Shown: positions 16,345-25,546, counted from the first letter of the stretch. The stretch is 64,000 nucleotides of DNA from an uncultured Mycoplasmatota bacterium (GCA_948434005.1 CAOJEH010000004.1:1-64000), one strand, 5' to 3'. Notes: generated from the letters alone by a model not told the origin. A program made the numbers and translations.

Positions 16345-16371
16345 GAAGAATTTCTATTGATTTTGTATAAC

Positions 16372-16403
16372 AAAAAAAGGAAAACAATTGCTTGATTTCC
16401 TTA
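16372..16403 (-). terminator. terminator after tRNA-Gly
   Basis: The minus strand reads AAGGAAA...TTTTCCTT followed by a T-run, directly downstream of the tRNA-Cys/tRNA-Gly pair. Confidence 0.75.
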
Positions 16404-16411
16404 TATTTCAA

Positions 16412-16486
16412 TGGAGCGGATGAGGGAAATCGAATCCCCGTCACAACCTTGGCAAGGTCGTATTCTAACCACTAAACTACATCCGC
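16412..16486 (-). tRNA. tRNA-Gly (GCC anticodon)
   Basis: Minus strand: acceptor GCGGATG paired with CATCCGC, anticodon stem CGACC/GGTTG around loop TTGCCAA (anticodon GCC), T-loop GATTCGATTTC, discriminator T and an encoded CCA. Confidence 0.95.
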
Positions 16487-16490
16487 ATAA

Positions 16491-16564
16491 TGGAGGGACC
16501 TACCGGATTTGAACCGGTGATCAGGGTGTTGCAGACCCACGCCTTACCACTTGGCTAAAGTCCC
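16491..16564 (-). tRNA. tRNA-Cys (GCA anticodon)
   Basis: Minus strand: acceptor GGGACTT, D-arm AGCCAAGTGGTAAGGC, anticodon loop CTGCAAC (anticodon GCA), T-arm CCGGTTCAAATCCGG and an encoded CCA. It is 4 nt from tRNA-Gly, so they are co-transcribed. Confidence 0.95.
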
Positions 16565-16576
16565 ATCACAAGTGAT

Positions 16577-16605
16577 ATTATAGCAAAATATCACTTTTTT
16601 CGCAA
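16577..16605 (-). promoter_or_regulatory. promoter of the tRNA-Cys/Gly unit inside a hairpin
   Basis: -35 TTGCGA (16600-16605), a 17-nt spacer and -10 TATAAT (16577-16582) on the minus strand. The same DNA forms AGTGATATT/AATATCACT followed by TTTTTT when read on the plus strand, so it can double as a plus-strand terminator. Confidence 0.75.
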
Positions 16606-16629
16606 TACCTATTTTAATATATGATTTAA

Positions 16630-17859
16630 CTACTTCTCATATACATTAAATATATTTTTATAATTATAAATTAGTTCTCTATTTTCAATAACTCTTTTTA
16701 AACCAATAGTATCATTATACATATAAACAGTATCTTGACTTATAAAATATAAATTACCATTTAAAACTTTTAACTCTTTTAAATCACTAAACTTAAATAG
16801 TAAAACACTATATTCATAATTATCCCCTACTATTTTATATACTCCACCATCTTTTTGATAATAATAATTACCTTCTGAATACATAACATTATTTCCATAT
16901 TTTTTAACTAATTCTTTAGGTATTACATTATCAATAAAATATTTTTCAGAAGTAATTAATTGATAAATATCTATATCTACAAGTTTTTTACCATCATAAT
17001 ATTTAGGTGTTTCTAAAGCTTCAATAGTCTCCGCTTTAGGATCAAGAACATATTGTTTTTTATTTATAATATCTGTTAAATAAGCCTTACCTTTATATGA
17101 ACCATTAAAATAAATACTACTAGAAATATCTTCTGATGAGGATATTTCATCTTGACCAGTTTCTTTTATATTAACAACTTTAAAAGAATCAAAATTATTA
17201 TCAGGATCAGCCACTATAAAATGCTCATTAACTGTTATAGAATATTTATTTTCATATAAATCACTATCTAATAAATCTTCATCTGTTACTTCATTATTAT
17301 TTACTAAATATACTCCTCTATAATTCCATATTGCAAAATACAAATTAGGATCCATATCATTATAAAATGAAATCTTTCCATGTTGAGTTTTAGCACTATT
17401 AAGTTCTTTATATAAAGTATTAATTTTATATCCAGTTGAAGATAAATTATTAATAAAATTATCTACTTCATTATTACTAATTTGTTTTAAATAATTATAC
17501 CCTACTAGCTCATCTTTATATTTACAAACAATATTTTCTACACTATCATTTTTTAGTACTGGTGCGATACAATATAATTCTTTACTACTATAACTTACTA
17601 TATCTTTTAAAACCTTACTTTGTCTATTTAAATCTCCTTTATAACTATAAACAAAGCTATTATTCTTTTTATCAGTAACTAAAAATGAATACATATTAAT
17701 ACCCTTTTTTCTATGATAATTTTCTTTTATTATATATTCATTATCTTTTGTTATTAGAGAATAATTATAATCTCTTTTATTAATTAAAAAAGTTACAAAG
17801 AATTGATATACCAACATAAATATTAATAATGCTAGCATAGTACTAAATACTTTTTTCAT
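16630..17859 (-). CDS. membrane-anchored extracytoplasmic protein, unknown
   Basis: 409 residues: an N-terminal membrane anchor (about 5-27) and a large extracytoplasmic part. The later two thirds hold repeated short beta-rich units (NLYFAIWNYRGVYLVN, YYYQKDGGVYKIVGDNYEYSVLLFKF, GNLYFISQDTVYMYND), suggestive of a beta-propeller or DUF5050-like fold. I cannot name a family. It is the first gene after the tRNA promoter on the minus strand and has AGGTG before its ATG. The PH-like and thioredoxin-like genes upstream may be in the same unit. Confidence 0.72.
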   Translation of the reverse strand: MKKVFSTMLALLIFMLVYQFFVTFLINKRDYNYSLITKDNEYIIKENYHRKKGINMYSFLVTDKKNNSFVYSYKGDLNRQSKVLKDIVSYSSKELYCIAPVLKNDSVENIVCKYKDELVGYNYLKQISNNEVDNFINNLSSTGYKINTLYKELNSAKTQHGKISFYNDMDPNLYFAIWNYRGVYLVNNNEVTDEDLLDSDLYENKYSITVNEHFIVADPDNNFDSFKVVNIKETGQDEISSSEDISSSIYFNGSYKGKAYLTDIINKKQYVLDPKAETIEALETPKYYDGKKLVDIDIYQLITSEKYFIDNVIPKELVKKYGNNVMYSEGNYYYQKDGGVYKIVGDNYEYSVLLFKFSDLKELKVLNGNLYFISQDTVYMYNDTIGLKRVIENRELIYNYKNIFNVYEK

Positions 17860-17902
17860 ATTATCTTCACCTATTATAGATTATATCAAAAAAAAAGACT
17901 TA

Positions 17903-18358
17903 TTAAAAGTCTGATTTTTTAATTTTAGGTTTATAACCATATTTTTTCTTCTCTTCCATCATAAACGATGAAATCTTTGTTTCTATTTCTCGTAATGATC
18001 TTTTACTAATATTAGATAATGTAACAAATTCTTTAACTGTATCTAAATGAATTTTTCCCCAAATTATGCCATTTAATACCTTTAAATCATTAAACATATC
18101 GGGTGTTATAGAATCTAAGAAATATCCAAATATTACTCTTTTCCTACCTATCAAAATTCTTTGATTAGTAAGTGCTACTACAGCAGTAGATAAAATATCT
18201 AGAGGATTATTATTCTTTTGAGCTGCAAAAACATATAAAACTTCCTCACCTGGATTTAAATGTTTTTGTACAATATTTGCATTTTGTTTAAGTCTCCAAG
18301 CAATTGTAGTAGGATAATTATACTTAAATTCTAATACGCGTTCGTATACACTTTTCAT
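17903..18358 (-). CDS. bacterial PH-domain-like protein
   Basis: 151 residues with no signal peptide. The core LNPGEEVLYVFAAQ...STAVVALTNQRILIGRKRVIFGYFLDSIT...IHLDTV has the strand order and the 'TNQRIL' motif of the bacterial PH/YokE-like domain, then a C-terminal helix rich in Lys. The role of such domains is unknown. It follows the thioredoxin-like gene by only 4 nt, so the two are co-transcribed. Confidence 0.65.
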   Translation of the reverse strand: MKSVYERVLEFKYNYPTTIAWRLKQNANIVQKHLNPGEEVLYVFAAQKNNNPLDILSTAVVALTNQRILIGRKRVIFGYFLDSITPDMFNDLKVLNGIIWGKIHLDTVKEFVTLSNISKRSLREIETKISSFMMEEKKKYGYKPKIKKSDF

Positions 18359-18362
18359 TATT

Positions 18363-19238
18363 TTACTCCTCAGAACTATATTTTTTGAAGAACTCCTTAT
18401 AACCTTCTTTTGTAGTCAACCCTTCTATTTTATCTTTAATTGAATTTTCACCAACTACTAATATTAAAGGTGTTCCATATCCTTCACTAAAATAATCATC
18501 AGAACCTATTAATTTAGCAGTATCATCATCACTCATATCTCCTACATCAACATGATTTATTTTAACACCATCTGTATATATTATATTTTCAATTATTGGC
18601 ACTGCAATTTGACAGTATCCACAAGATTCTTTTGATATTAATACTAATGATACTTCATCACTTTTATATAATTCTAAATAATCATCAACACTTATAAGTT
18701 TAGGTGCTGTTCTCTCATCTTCTTTTATTTCTTCTGATTCCTTTGTTGCTTGCTCTAATACACTATTTCCATCAGTAGAAGATTCTTCACTATTTGTACT
18801 AGATTTTTGATATTTAGTAGAAACAGAATCAGAACCAAATATACATAATAAAATTAATGAAACTACTAATACAACTATTGCTATTCCTGTTACAAGTTTC
18901 TTTTGATTTATTTCTATAGTCTTATCTTTTTTTACTTCTTCCTTATTATTAACATCTACATTCTTACTAGGAGCAGTAGTCTTTTTAACAGTAGAACTCT
19001 TAGATGCAGTCTTAGTATTTTTTGTTGCTACTTTTTTAGTAGTTGTACTTTTAGTTTTCTTTACTGCACTATTAGTTGTCTTTGATGCACTCTTAGTTTT
19101 ATTTGGAGCAGTCTTCTTAGTTGTCGTTTTACTACTAGAAGTTGTTTTCTTAGGAGTAGTTTTAGTCTTACTAGTAGTTTTTTTTGTACCCACTGTATTA
19201 TTCTTTTTTGTATCTTTTTTCTTTTTTTCTTCAGCCAT
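18363..19238 (-). CDS. membrane-anchored thioredoxin-fold protein with Lys/Thr-rich N-terminus
   Basis: 291 residues in three parts: a low-complexity cytoplasmic tail of about 110 residues made almost only of Lys, Thr, Ser and Ala (KKTTSKTKTTPKKTT and the like, some 30% Lys), one membrane helix (about 113-133), and an extracytoplasmic thioredoxin fold with the redox motif CGYC in SKESCGYCQIAVPIIENI. The tail resembles histone-H1-like or nucleic-acid-binding tails. AAAGG precedes the ATG. It lies 27 nt downstream of the secreted nuclease gene, so the two are likely co-transcribed. Confidence 0.75.
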   Translation of the reverse strand: MAEEKKKKDTKKNNTVGTKKTTSKTKTTPKKTTSSSKTTTKKTAPNKTKSASKTTNSAVKKTKSTTTKKVATKNTKTASKSSTVKKTTAPSKNVDVNNKEEVKKDKTIEINQKKLVTGIAIVVLVVSLILLCIFGSDSVSTKYQKSSTNSEESSTDGNSVLEQATKESEEIKEDERTAPKLISVDDYLELYKSDEVSLVLISKESCGYCQIAVPIIENIIYTDGVKINHVDVGDMSDDDTAKLIGSDDYFSEGYGTPLILVVGENSIKDKIEGLTTKEGYKEFFKKYSSEE

Positions 19239-19265
19239 AATAAAATTCCTTTCTTCTTATAAACA

Positions 19266-19829
19266 TTATAACATACTTTTAATTTCTTTCCTAATATATC
19301 TAAGTAATTTATCAAATATTTTTTCTAATAAACTATCACTACTATCATAAACATAATTATTATTTGACCATATACCAACTTTATTATCTTTAGCTTTTTG
19401 CTCTATCTTTTGTAATTTTTTTGTATATTTATAATCACCATACAAATAAGCTACTTTAGCATAACCTTTAGAAACTAATTTTTCTTGTAATAATTCTTTA
19501 TCTACAAATACCCAAGCTAGCCTTCTTCCATATTTATCTTCTTTTGTTGAATTAGAATCATATTCTAAAACAATTTCTTTAGCAGCTTTCAATCTATCAC
19601 AAGTATACTTACTAGCTTCTTTCCCATATGGTTCTACTTTCTTTTTTGGATGCTTGACTTCAGGTGTATCTATAGCTAAAAACCTAGTTGAATATTCTTT
19701 CCCATTTATTATAAACTTTGCCGTATCACCATCAACACATTTAGATAGTTTTACTATATCATTTTTAGCAAATACCCCAACTGGTAAAATAAGTATTATA
19801 AATAATATTAAACTAAATAATTTCTTCAT
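19266..19829 (-). CDS. secreted thermonuclease-like protein (SNase)
   Basis: 187 residues with a signal peptide (MKKLFSLILFIILILPVGVFA). The SNase fold shows all key parts: CVDGDTAKFIINGKEYSTRFLAIDTPE (Asp, Arg and Glu of the active site), KYGRRLAWVFVD (second Arg) and KGYAKVAYLYGDYKY near the end. It should hydrolyse extracellular DNA and RNA using calcium. It is the first gene of a run towards the thioredoxin-like, PH-like and unknown anchored proteins. Confidence 0.92.
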   Translation of the reverse strand: MKKLFSLILFIILILPVGVFAKNDIVKLSKCVDGDTAKFIINGKEYSTRFLAIDTPEVKHPKKKVEPYGKEASKYTCDRLKAAKEIVLEYDSNSTKEDKYGRRLAWVFVDKELLQEKLVSKGYAKVAYLYGDYKYTKKLQKIEQKAKDNKVGIWSNNNYVYDSSDSLLEKIFDKLLRYIRKEIKSML

Positions 19830-19928
19830 CTTATCACCATTTTAATTATACTACAATCTATTTTTTTGTCGAATTTTTTTCTAATAAATAACTATTATTT
19901 ACATAGTATTTTATAGGAGGAAAACATT

Positions 19929-20855
19929 ATGAAAAAAATAGGAATACCTAAAGCACTACTCTATTACTATTATAATGATTTATGGATTTACTTTTTCAAA
20001 TACTTAAAACTTAATGTTGTTTATAGTAATCAAAGTAATAAAAAAATACTATCTGATGGAGAACGTCTTGCTCAAGATGAAGCCTGTCTTTCTCTAAAAT
20101 TATATCTAGGTCATGTAAAAGATTTAATTAATAGATGTGACTATATTTTAGTACCTAGACTTTATTCTGTTAAAAAGAACGAAGGCGTATGTACTAATTT
20201 TAATGCTTTATATGATTTAGTTAATAATACTTTTGATAATATAAATATTCTTAATTATAATATTGATTTAACTAAAAATGAAAATGAACTACTTGGATTT
20301 TTAAACTTAGGTAAAGAATTAGGCTTTTCTTATATAAATAGTTACATAGCTTATAAATTTGCCAAAGAAAAAAGCCTAGAAAATAGAATAAGAAGAGAAG
20401 AAAAACAAAAATATAATTTAACTACTAATAATACTAAAATCCTAGTAGCAGCACATCCTTATAATTTATATGATGAACTAGTAGGTAAACCTATTATAGA
20501 CTACTTAGAAGATGAAAATATAACTATTATCTATAGTGATAGAATTAATCATAAAATAATAGATTCTGAATGTGAAAAAATATCTACTGATATTCATTGG
20601 ACTCATAGTAAAGAAGTTATGGCAAGTATTAATTATTATAAAGATAAAGTTGATGGTATCATTATAATTTCTGCATTCCCTTGTGGACCTGATTCTCTAG
20701 CAAATCATCTTGCAATTAGAGAAGTTAAAAATATACCTGTTCTTAAACTCATAATGGAAGATTTAAATAGTGATATTGGAATACTTACAAGACTAGAAAG
20801 TTTTATAGATATATTAAAACAAAAAAAGGAGGAAAACTATGAAAAGAATAATTAG
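19929..20855 (+). CDS. acyl-CoA dehydratase activase-related protein (DUF2229-like)
   Basis: 308 residues. MKKIGIPKALLYYYYNDLWIYFFKYL, DEACLSLKLYLGHVKDL and ILVPRLYSV match the DUF2229 part of the large CoA-substrate-specific activase proteins. Later VDGIIIISAFPCGPDSLANH and LIMEDLNSDIGILTRLESFID belong to the same family. Cysteines in EACLS, GVCTN and FPCGPDS may hold an iron-sulfur cluster. It is the first gene of a three-gene operon and overlaps the next by 17 nt. The ribosome site is AGGAGG. Substrate unknown. Confidence 0.85.
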   Translation: MKKIGIPKALLYYYYNDLWIYFFKYLKLNVVYSNQSNKKILSDGERLAQDEACLSLKLYLGHVKDLINRCDYILVPRLYSVKKNEGVCTNFNALYDLVNNTFDNINILNYNIDLTKNENELLGFLNLGKELGFSYINSYIAYKFAKEKSLENRIRREEKQKYNLTTNNTKILVAAHPYNLYDELVGKPIIDYLEDENITIIYSDRINHKIIDSECEKISTDIHWTHSKEVMASINYYKDKVDGIIIISAFPCGPDSLANHLAIREVKNIPVLKLIMEDLNSDIGILTRLESFIDILKQKKEENYEKNN

Positions 20856-21903
20856 TTTCCCTCACTTAGGAAATTATTATATACCTGTAAAATATTTACT
20901 TGAAAAACTTACTGATTTTGAAGTAAGACAGTCCCCTCCTATTACTAAAAAAACTTTAGAGCTAGGAGAAAAATATTCTCCAAATGATGTATGTATTCCT
21001 TTTAAATATAATTTAGGTAATTTTATAGAATCCCTTGATAAAGGTGCTTCTATATTAGTGCAAGCTGGTGGTGGCTGTAGATATAGATATTATGCAGAAG
21101 TACAAGAAAAAATATTAAGAGATTTGGGATATGAGTTTTCTTTTATAAAACTAATTTCTAAAGATAAAATGCGTGTTAAAGAGACTTACAATATATTTAA
21201 AAAACTTAATAGTAAATTATCTCTATATAAATTTATAAATACTTTTATAATTACACTATTTTTTATTTATTATATGGATAAAATAGATGTAATTATTAGA
21301 AAAAGAATTGGCTTTGAAGTAGATAAAAATAGTTTTATAAATTTAAGAGAAAAAATGTATAAAGATTTTTATAATTGTAATAATCTAACTACTCTAACAA
21401 TATGTTATTTTAAATATAGAAAGAAGTTTAAAAAATTAAAAATAGATAAACCTAAAAATTGTTTAAAAGTTGGTATTATAGGAGAATTATATACTTCTAT
21501 GGAACCATTTTCTAGTTACTTTTTAGAAAGTGAACTGGCTAAGATGAATATCGAATTAAAAAGATATACAGACCTATCTTACCTACTTTGGAAAAAGAAG
21601 CTTACAACTAAACATATGCTTAGAAAAACTAAACACTATTGTAAATATACTTTAGGTGCTGACGGTTTAGATAATGTATATAGAACTATAAAACTAGCTA
21701 AAAAATATGATGGAATAATTCATACTAAACCATTTGGATGTACTCCTGAAGTTGGAGCAATACCTATAATTAAAAAAGTTGCTAAAGATAAAAATATACC
21801 TATAATATTCTTTTCATATGATAGTGAGACTTCTAATGAAGGTATTATTACTAGATTAGAGGCATTCTATGATTTGATAAAATATCGAAAGGAGAAAAAA
21901 TGA
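20839..21903 (+). CDS. 2-hydroxyacyl-CoA dehydratase-like / activase-related protein
   Basis: 354 residues. It opens MKRIISFPHLGNYYIPVKYLLEKL and has CIPFKYNLGNFIESLDKGASILVQAGGGCRYRYY, VGIIGELYTSMEPFSSYFLE, and KPFGCTPEVGAIPII...IIFFSYDSETSNEGIITRLEAF-like motifs. These belong to the HgdB-related component of large activase proteins, with cysteines at PNDVC, GGGC and FGC that could ligate a [4Fe-4S] cluster. Its start lies inside the upstream gene behind AAGGAGG and its stop overlaps the downstream gene, so all three are coupled. Confidence 0.83.
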   Translation: MKRIISFPHLGNYYIPVKYLLEKLTDFEVRQSPPITKKTLELGEKYSPNDVCIPFKYNLGNFIESLDKGASILVQAGGGCRYRYYAEVQEKILRDLGYEFSFIKLISKDKMRVKETYNIFKKLNSKLSLYKFINTFIITLFFIYYMDKIDVIIRKRIGFEVDKNSFINLREKMYKDFYNCNNLTTLTICYFKYRKKFKKLKIDKPKNCLKVGIIGELYTSMEPFSSYFLESELAKMNIELKRYTDLSYLLWKKKLTTKHMLRKTKHYCKYTLGADGLDNVYRTIKLAKKYDGIIHTKPFGCTPEVGAIPIIKKVAKDKNIPIIFFSYDSETSNEGIITRLEAFYDLIKYRKEKK

Positions 21904-22853
21904 AAAAAGCTTATTTAGGAATAGATATAGGATCTATTTCTACTAAAGGTGTTATTATTGATAGTGATAATAATATATTATTAAGTAAATATATATGGAC
22001 TGAGGGAAATCCAATTAAGGCAGTAAAAGAAATTATAGAATATTTTAAAAATAATATTAGTGATGATATTAAAATAGTATCAGTAGGTACAACAGGATCT
22101 GCTAGAAGATTAATTGGATCTATTTTAAATGCTTCTATTATTAAAAATGAGATAACTGCACATGCTATAGGAACATTATCAATATATCCTGATATAAAAA
22201 CTATAATTGAAATAGGAGGACAAGACTCTAAAATTATTTTAATAGATAATGGGATTGTAACTGATTATGCTATGAACTCTCTTTGTGCTGCAGGTACTGG
22301 TGCTTTTTTATCTAGTCAGGCTAAAAGATTAGGAATAGATGTAAATAATTTTGGTTCTATTGCACTAACTAGTAATAACCCTACCCCTATTGCTGCAAGA
22401 TGTACTGTTTTTGCAGAAAGTGACCTAGTACATAAGGCTCAAATGGGATATAATAAAAATGATATTATTGCGGGTTTATGTAAAAGTGTTGCTCTAAATT
22501 ACTTAAATAATGTTGCTAAAGGAAAAAAGATTGCAGAACCTATTATCTTCCAAGGAGGCGTTAGTAAAAATATAGGTGTAGTAAAATCATTTGAAGATAT
22601 TTTAAATACTAAAATTATTACAGATAAAAATGGACATTTAATGGGAGCTTTAGGAGTAGCTATTTTATCAAAAGATAAACCAGAAATAGAATTTGACTTT
22701 AATATAAATAATTATAAATATAGTACTAATAGTAAATTTTGTGGAAAATGTCCTAATAACTGTGAAGTAATATTTATAAATAAAGATGATGAAATTATAG
22801 ACCACTGGGGAAATAGATGTCCCAGAGGAGAAAAGATTACAAATAAAAACTAA
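21900..22853 (+). CDS. acyl-CoA dehydratase activase, BadF/BadG/BcrA/BcrD ATPase
   Basis: 317 residues of the ASKHA ATPase fold: GIDIGSISTKGVII (phosphate 1), VGTTGSARRLIG, EIGGQDSKIILI (phosphate 2), SLCAAGTGAFLSSQAKRLGI with the cysteine that ligates the [4Fe-4S] cluster shared by an activase dimer, and FQGGVSKNIGVVKSFE (adenosine). Family members use ATP to push an electron into a 2-hydroxyacyl-CoA dehydratase or benzoyl-CoA reductase. A C-terminal cysteine cluster (FCGKCPNNCEV...RCPRG) adds another metal site. It is oxygen-sensitive chemistry, in line with an anaerobe. Confidence 0.92.
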   Translation: MKKAYLGIDIGSISTKGVIIDSDNNILLSKYIWTEGNPIKAVKEIIEYFKNNISDDIKIVSVGTTGSARRLIGSILNASIIKNEITAHAIGTLSIYPDIKTIIEIGGQDSKIILIDNGIVTDYAMNSLCAAGTGAFLSSQAKRLGIDVNNFGSIALTSNNPTPIAARCTVFAESDLVHKAQMGYNKNDIIAGLCKSVALNYLNNVAKGKKIAEPIIFQGGVSKNIGVVKSFEDILNTKIITDKNGHLMGALGVAILSKDKPEIEFDFNINNYKYSTNSKFCGKCPNNCEVIFINKDDEIIDHWGNRCPRGEKITNKN

Positions 22854-22875
22854 GCTCAATGCTTAGTATTTTTTA
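22850..22875 (+). terminator. terminator of the activase operon
   Basis: CTAAGC-TCAAT-GCTTAG followed by TATTTTTT; the stem begins at the stop codon of the last gene. Confidence 0.85.
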
Positions 22876-23862
22876 ATTATTTAATTTTTTAAATTTTAAT
22901 GATCCAATAAGTTCATCTTTTTTTCTATCACAAGTTCCAGAATCTTCATATATTCTATAAGTAATATTATATAGAGAATGATTATTTATAATTGCATACT
23001 CATATATATAAGCTGTACCTAATGTATCTATTTCCATATAATCCCATTCATTACCATTAATATTTTGTTTACTAATAGGAGTTTTTTTATCTTGTTCAGA
23101 ATATGTTGTTTTTCTATTTAAATAGTTATATGCAGTATTAGAAGTTGAAGTTATTTCTATTGTATAATTGCATGATTCACCTTTAGTCTCATAATTATAA
23201 TCATACTTATCATTTCCAATAGATTTCTTACTAAAACCATTAGGATTAGTAAATACTAATTCCTTATAATCTTCAACAGGAGTATTTGTAGTTCTATGTA
23301 ATAGTTCATCTATCATATCTTTATTTACATTATAGTTAACTATAGATATACCAATAATAGCTAATAATGACGGCAAGTAATTAACTCCTCCAGCATATTT
23401 ACAAACATTTAATAAATCAGCTCTATTAAGACCAGAGTTTCTTTTTCTAATTTTTTGGACCTTTTTCTCTACACTAAGTAAATACATATTATTAAATATA
23501 AGAGAAATAACGATATTTAAAATACCAAATAAAATAATACAAAATTTAAAATTTACATAAAGTAATAATATATTAAAAGCAAGATATATTGCACTAAACA
23601 AGTACATCTTTCTATATATTGCATAATAAACTCCAAATAAAAAATACCAAATAGAAAAATTAACTGCTCTTATATTATCATAACTGTCCCCTACATAAGA
23701 TTTAACCATAGAAGGAACATCAATTACTTGTGTAAATCCACTATTTATATCTATTGTTTCATTATCTTGTATCTCAGCATCTTTTTCTACTAATCTAGAA
23801 CCACAAACATTACAAAATAGTTTTCCTGTATTAACTTCTTTATTACATTTTGGACAATACAT
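22873..23862 (-). CDS. zinc-ribbon membrane protein with extracytoplasmic domain
   Basis: 329 residues. An N-terminal zinc ribbon (MYCPKCNKEVNTGKLFCNVCGSRL, four cysteines), a linker, three or four membrane helices (about 70-180, including FSIWYFLFGVYYAIYRKMYLF, which resembles DUF2628) and a C-terminal part of about 130 residues with strands and two cysteines (GESCNYTIEI, SGTCDRKK). The function is unknown; such ribbon-plus-DUF2628 proteins are common in Bacillota. Confidence 0.72.
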   Translation of the reverse strand: MYCPKCNKEVNTGKLFCNVCGSRLVEKDAEIQDNETIDINSGFTQVIDVPSMVKSYVGDSYDNIRAVNFSIWYFLFGVYYAIYRKMYLFSAIYLAFNILLLYVNFKFCIILFGILNIVISLIFNNMYLLSVEKKVQKIRKRNSGLNRADLLNVCKYAGGVNYLPSLLAIIGISIVNYNVNKDMIDELLHRTTNTPVEDYKELVFTNPNGFSKKSIGNDKYDYNYETKGESCNYTIEITSTSNTAYNYLNRKTTYSEQDKKTPISKQNINGNEWDYMEIDTLGTAYIYEYAIINNHSLYNITYRIYEDSGTCDRKKDELIGSLKFKKLNN

Positions 23863-23959
23863 ATATATTCACCACCTATTATAAGGATAACATAAATATT
23901 TAAAAAAATACATATTAAACTACATGATTGACATATAAAATAGACTATAAATTTATAGT

Positions 23960-25546
23960 CTACTTATTATCATCTAGATAATCCTCATAACTCATTTTTC
24001 TATCTATTATAGAGCCATCAGATTTTATTTCAATTATTCTATTTGCAACAGTTGAATTAAGTTCATAATCTCTTGTTGTAAAAATTATTTCTCCCTCAAA
24101 TCTTTCCATACCTTTATTTAGTGAAGTAATACTCTCCAAATCAAGGTGGTTTGTAGGTTCATCTAAAATTAAGAAATTAGGTTCTTCTAACATCATTTTA
24201 GATAACATACAGCGAGCTTTTTCGCCCCCTGATAATACATTAACTTTTTTAAATACATCTTCTCCAGAAAATAACATTCTTCCTAAAAAACCTCTTAGAA
24301 TCGTTTCATCTTTAATATCATAATAATTTCCTATCCATTCCATAATACTTTTATCTGTATTAAAAAACTCAGTATTATCTTGAGGTAAATATCCATAATT
24401 CATTGTTTTACCCCATTCAATTTTACCTTTATAATCCTTATCTTTTCCACATAAAATATTAAATAAAGCAGTTTTTACAAAATCATCTTCTGCAACAATA
24501 GCAACCTTATCACCTTTTAAGATAGTAAATGATATTTTATTAAGTATTTTTCTGCCATCAAGTTCTTTAGTTAGACTTGTTACTTCTAGTTTTTCTTTTC
24601 CAGCAGGCTTTTCTATTTTAAAATCTATATATGGATACTTTCTAGAAGATGGAACAATTTCATCAAGTTCAATTTTTTCTAACATTTTCTTCCTAGAAGT
24701 AGCCTGTTTTGATTTAGAAGCATTAGCCGAAAACCTTGCGATAAATGATTGTAATTCTTTTATCTTTTCTTCTTTCTTTTTATTTGAATCCCTCATTTGC
24801 TTTTGTAATAATTCTGAAGATTCATACCAGAAATCATAATTACCAATATAAAGTTTTATTTTTCCATAGTCAATATCTGCGATATGAGTACAAACATTAT
24901 TTAAAAAATGTCTATCATGAGATACTACAATTACTGTATTTGAAAAATTTATTAAAAATTCTTCTAACCACTTAATTGCATCAATATCTAAACTATTTGT
25001 AGGTTCATCTAATAAAAGTATATCTGGATTTCCAAATAGTGCTCCTGCTAATAAAACTTTAACTCTATCTTTTACAGGAATTTCTTTCATTAATTGATAA
25101 TGTAAGTTACTATCAACACCCAAATTATTTAAAAGAGTCGCAGCATCACTCTCAGCATTCCAACCATCTAAATCCATAAATTCTGCTTCTAAATTAGCAA
25201 GCCTCATTCCATCCGAATCACTAAATTCAGTATGGGAATATAATTCATTTTTTTCTTCTATTATCTTATATAGTTTTTCATTACCCATTATAACTACATC
25301 TATAATTCTCATATCATCATATTGATAATGATCCTGCTTCAATATAGAAAGTCTTTCACCTTTAGTCATAGATACTTCACCAGTAGTAGTTTCTATTTCA
25401 CCAGATAGTATTTTTAAAAATGTAGATTTCCCACTTCCGTTAGCACCTATTAATCCATAACAATTACCATTTGTAAATTTTAAATTAACATCTTCAAATA
25501 AAGTTCTTTTACCAAATTTTAAACTAACATTATTAACTTGTAACAT
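23960..25546 (-). CDS. ABC-F family ATP-binding protein
   Basis: 528 residues with two ABC ATPase domains and no membrane part: Walker A GANGSGKST near 35 and a degenerate second P-loop region (GDKVAIVAEDDFVKTALF, lacking GxxGxGKS), Walker B LLLDEPTNSLD and LILDEPTNHLD, signatures in both halves, and a linker with KKEEKIKELQSFIARFSANASKSKQATSR typical of the P-site tRNA interaction motif. ABC-F proteins act on stalled ribosomes. The layout resembles YbiT/YkpA. The start is the ATG at 25546 behind GAGGTG; the longer upstream frame is not used. Confidence 0.92.
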   Translation of the reverse strand: MLQVNNVSLKFGKRTLFEDVNLKFTNGNCYGLIGANGSGKSTFLKILSGEIETTTGEVSMTKGERLSILKQDHYQYDDMRIIDVVIMGNEKLYKIIEEKNELYSHTEFSDSDGMRLANLEAEFMDLDGWNAESDAATLLNNLGVDSNLHYQLMKEIPVKDRVKVLLAGALFGNPDILLLDEPTNSLDIDAIKWLEEFLINFSNTVIVVSHDRHFLNNVCTHIADIDYGKIKLYIGNYDFWYESSELLQKQMRDSNKKKEEKIKELQSFIARFSANASKSKQATSRKKMLEKIELDEIVPSSRKYPYIDFKIEKPAGKEKLEVTSLTKELDGRKILNKISFTILKGDKVAIVAEDDFVKTALFNILCGKDKDYKGKIEWGKTMNYGYLPQDNTEFFNTDKSIMEWIGNYYDIKDETILRGFLGRMLFSGEDVFKKVNVLSGGEKARCMLSKMMLEEPNFLILDEPTNHLDLESITSLNKGMERFEGEIIFTTRDYELNSTVANRIIEIKSDGSIIDRKMSYEDYLDDNK

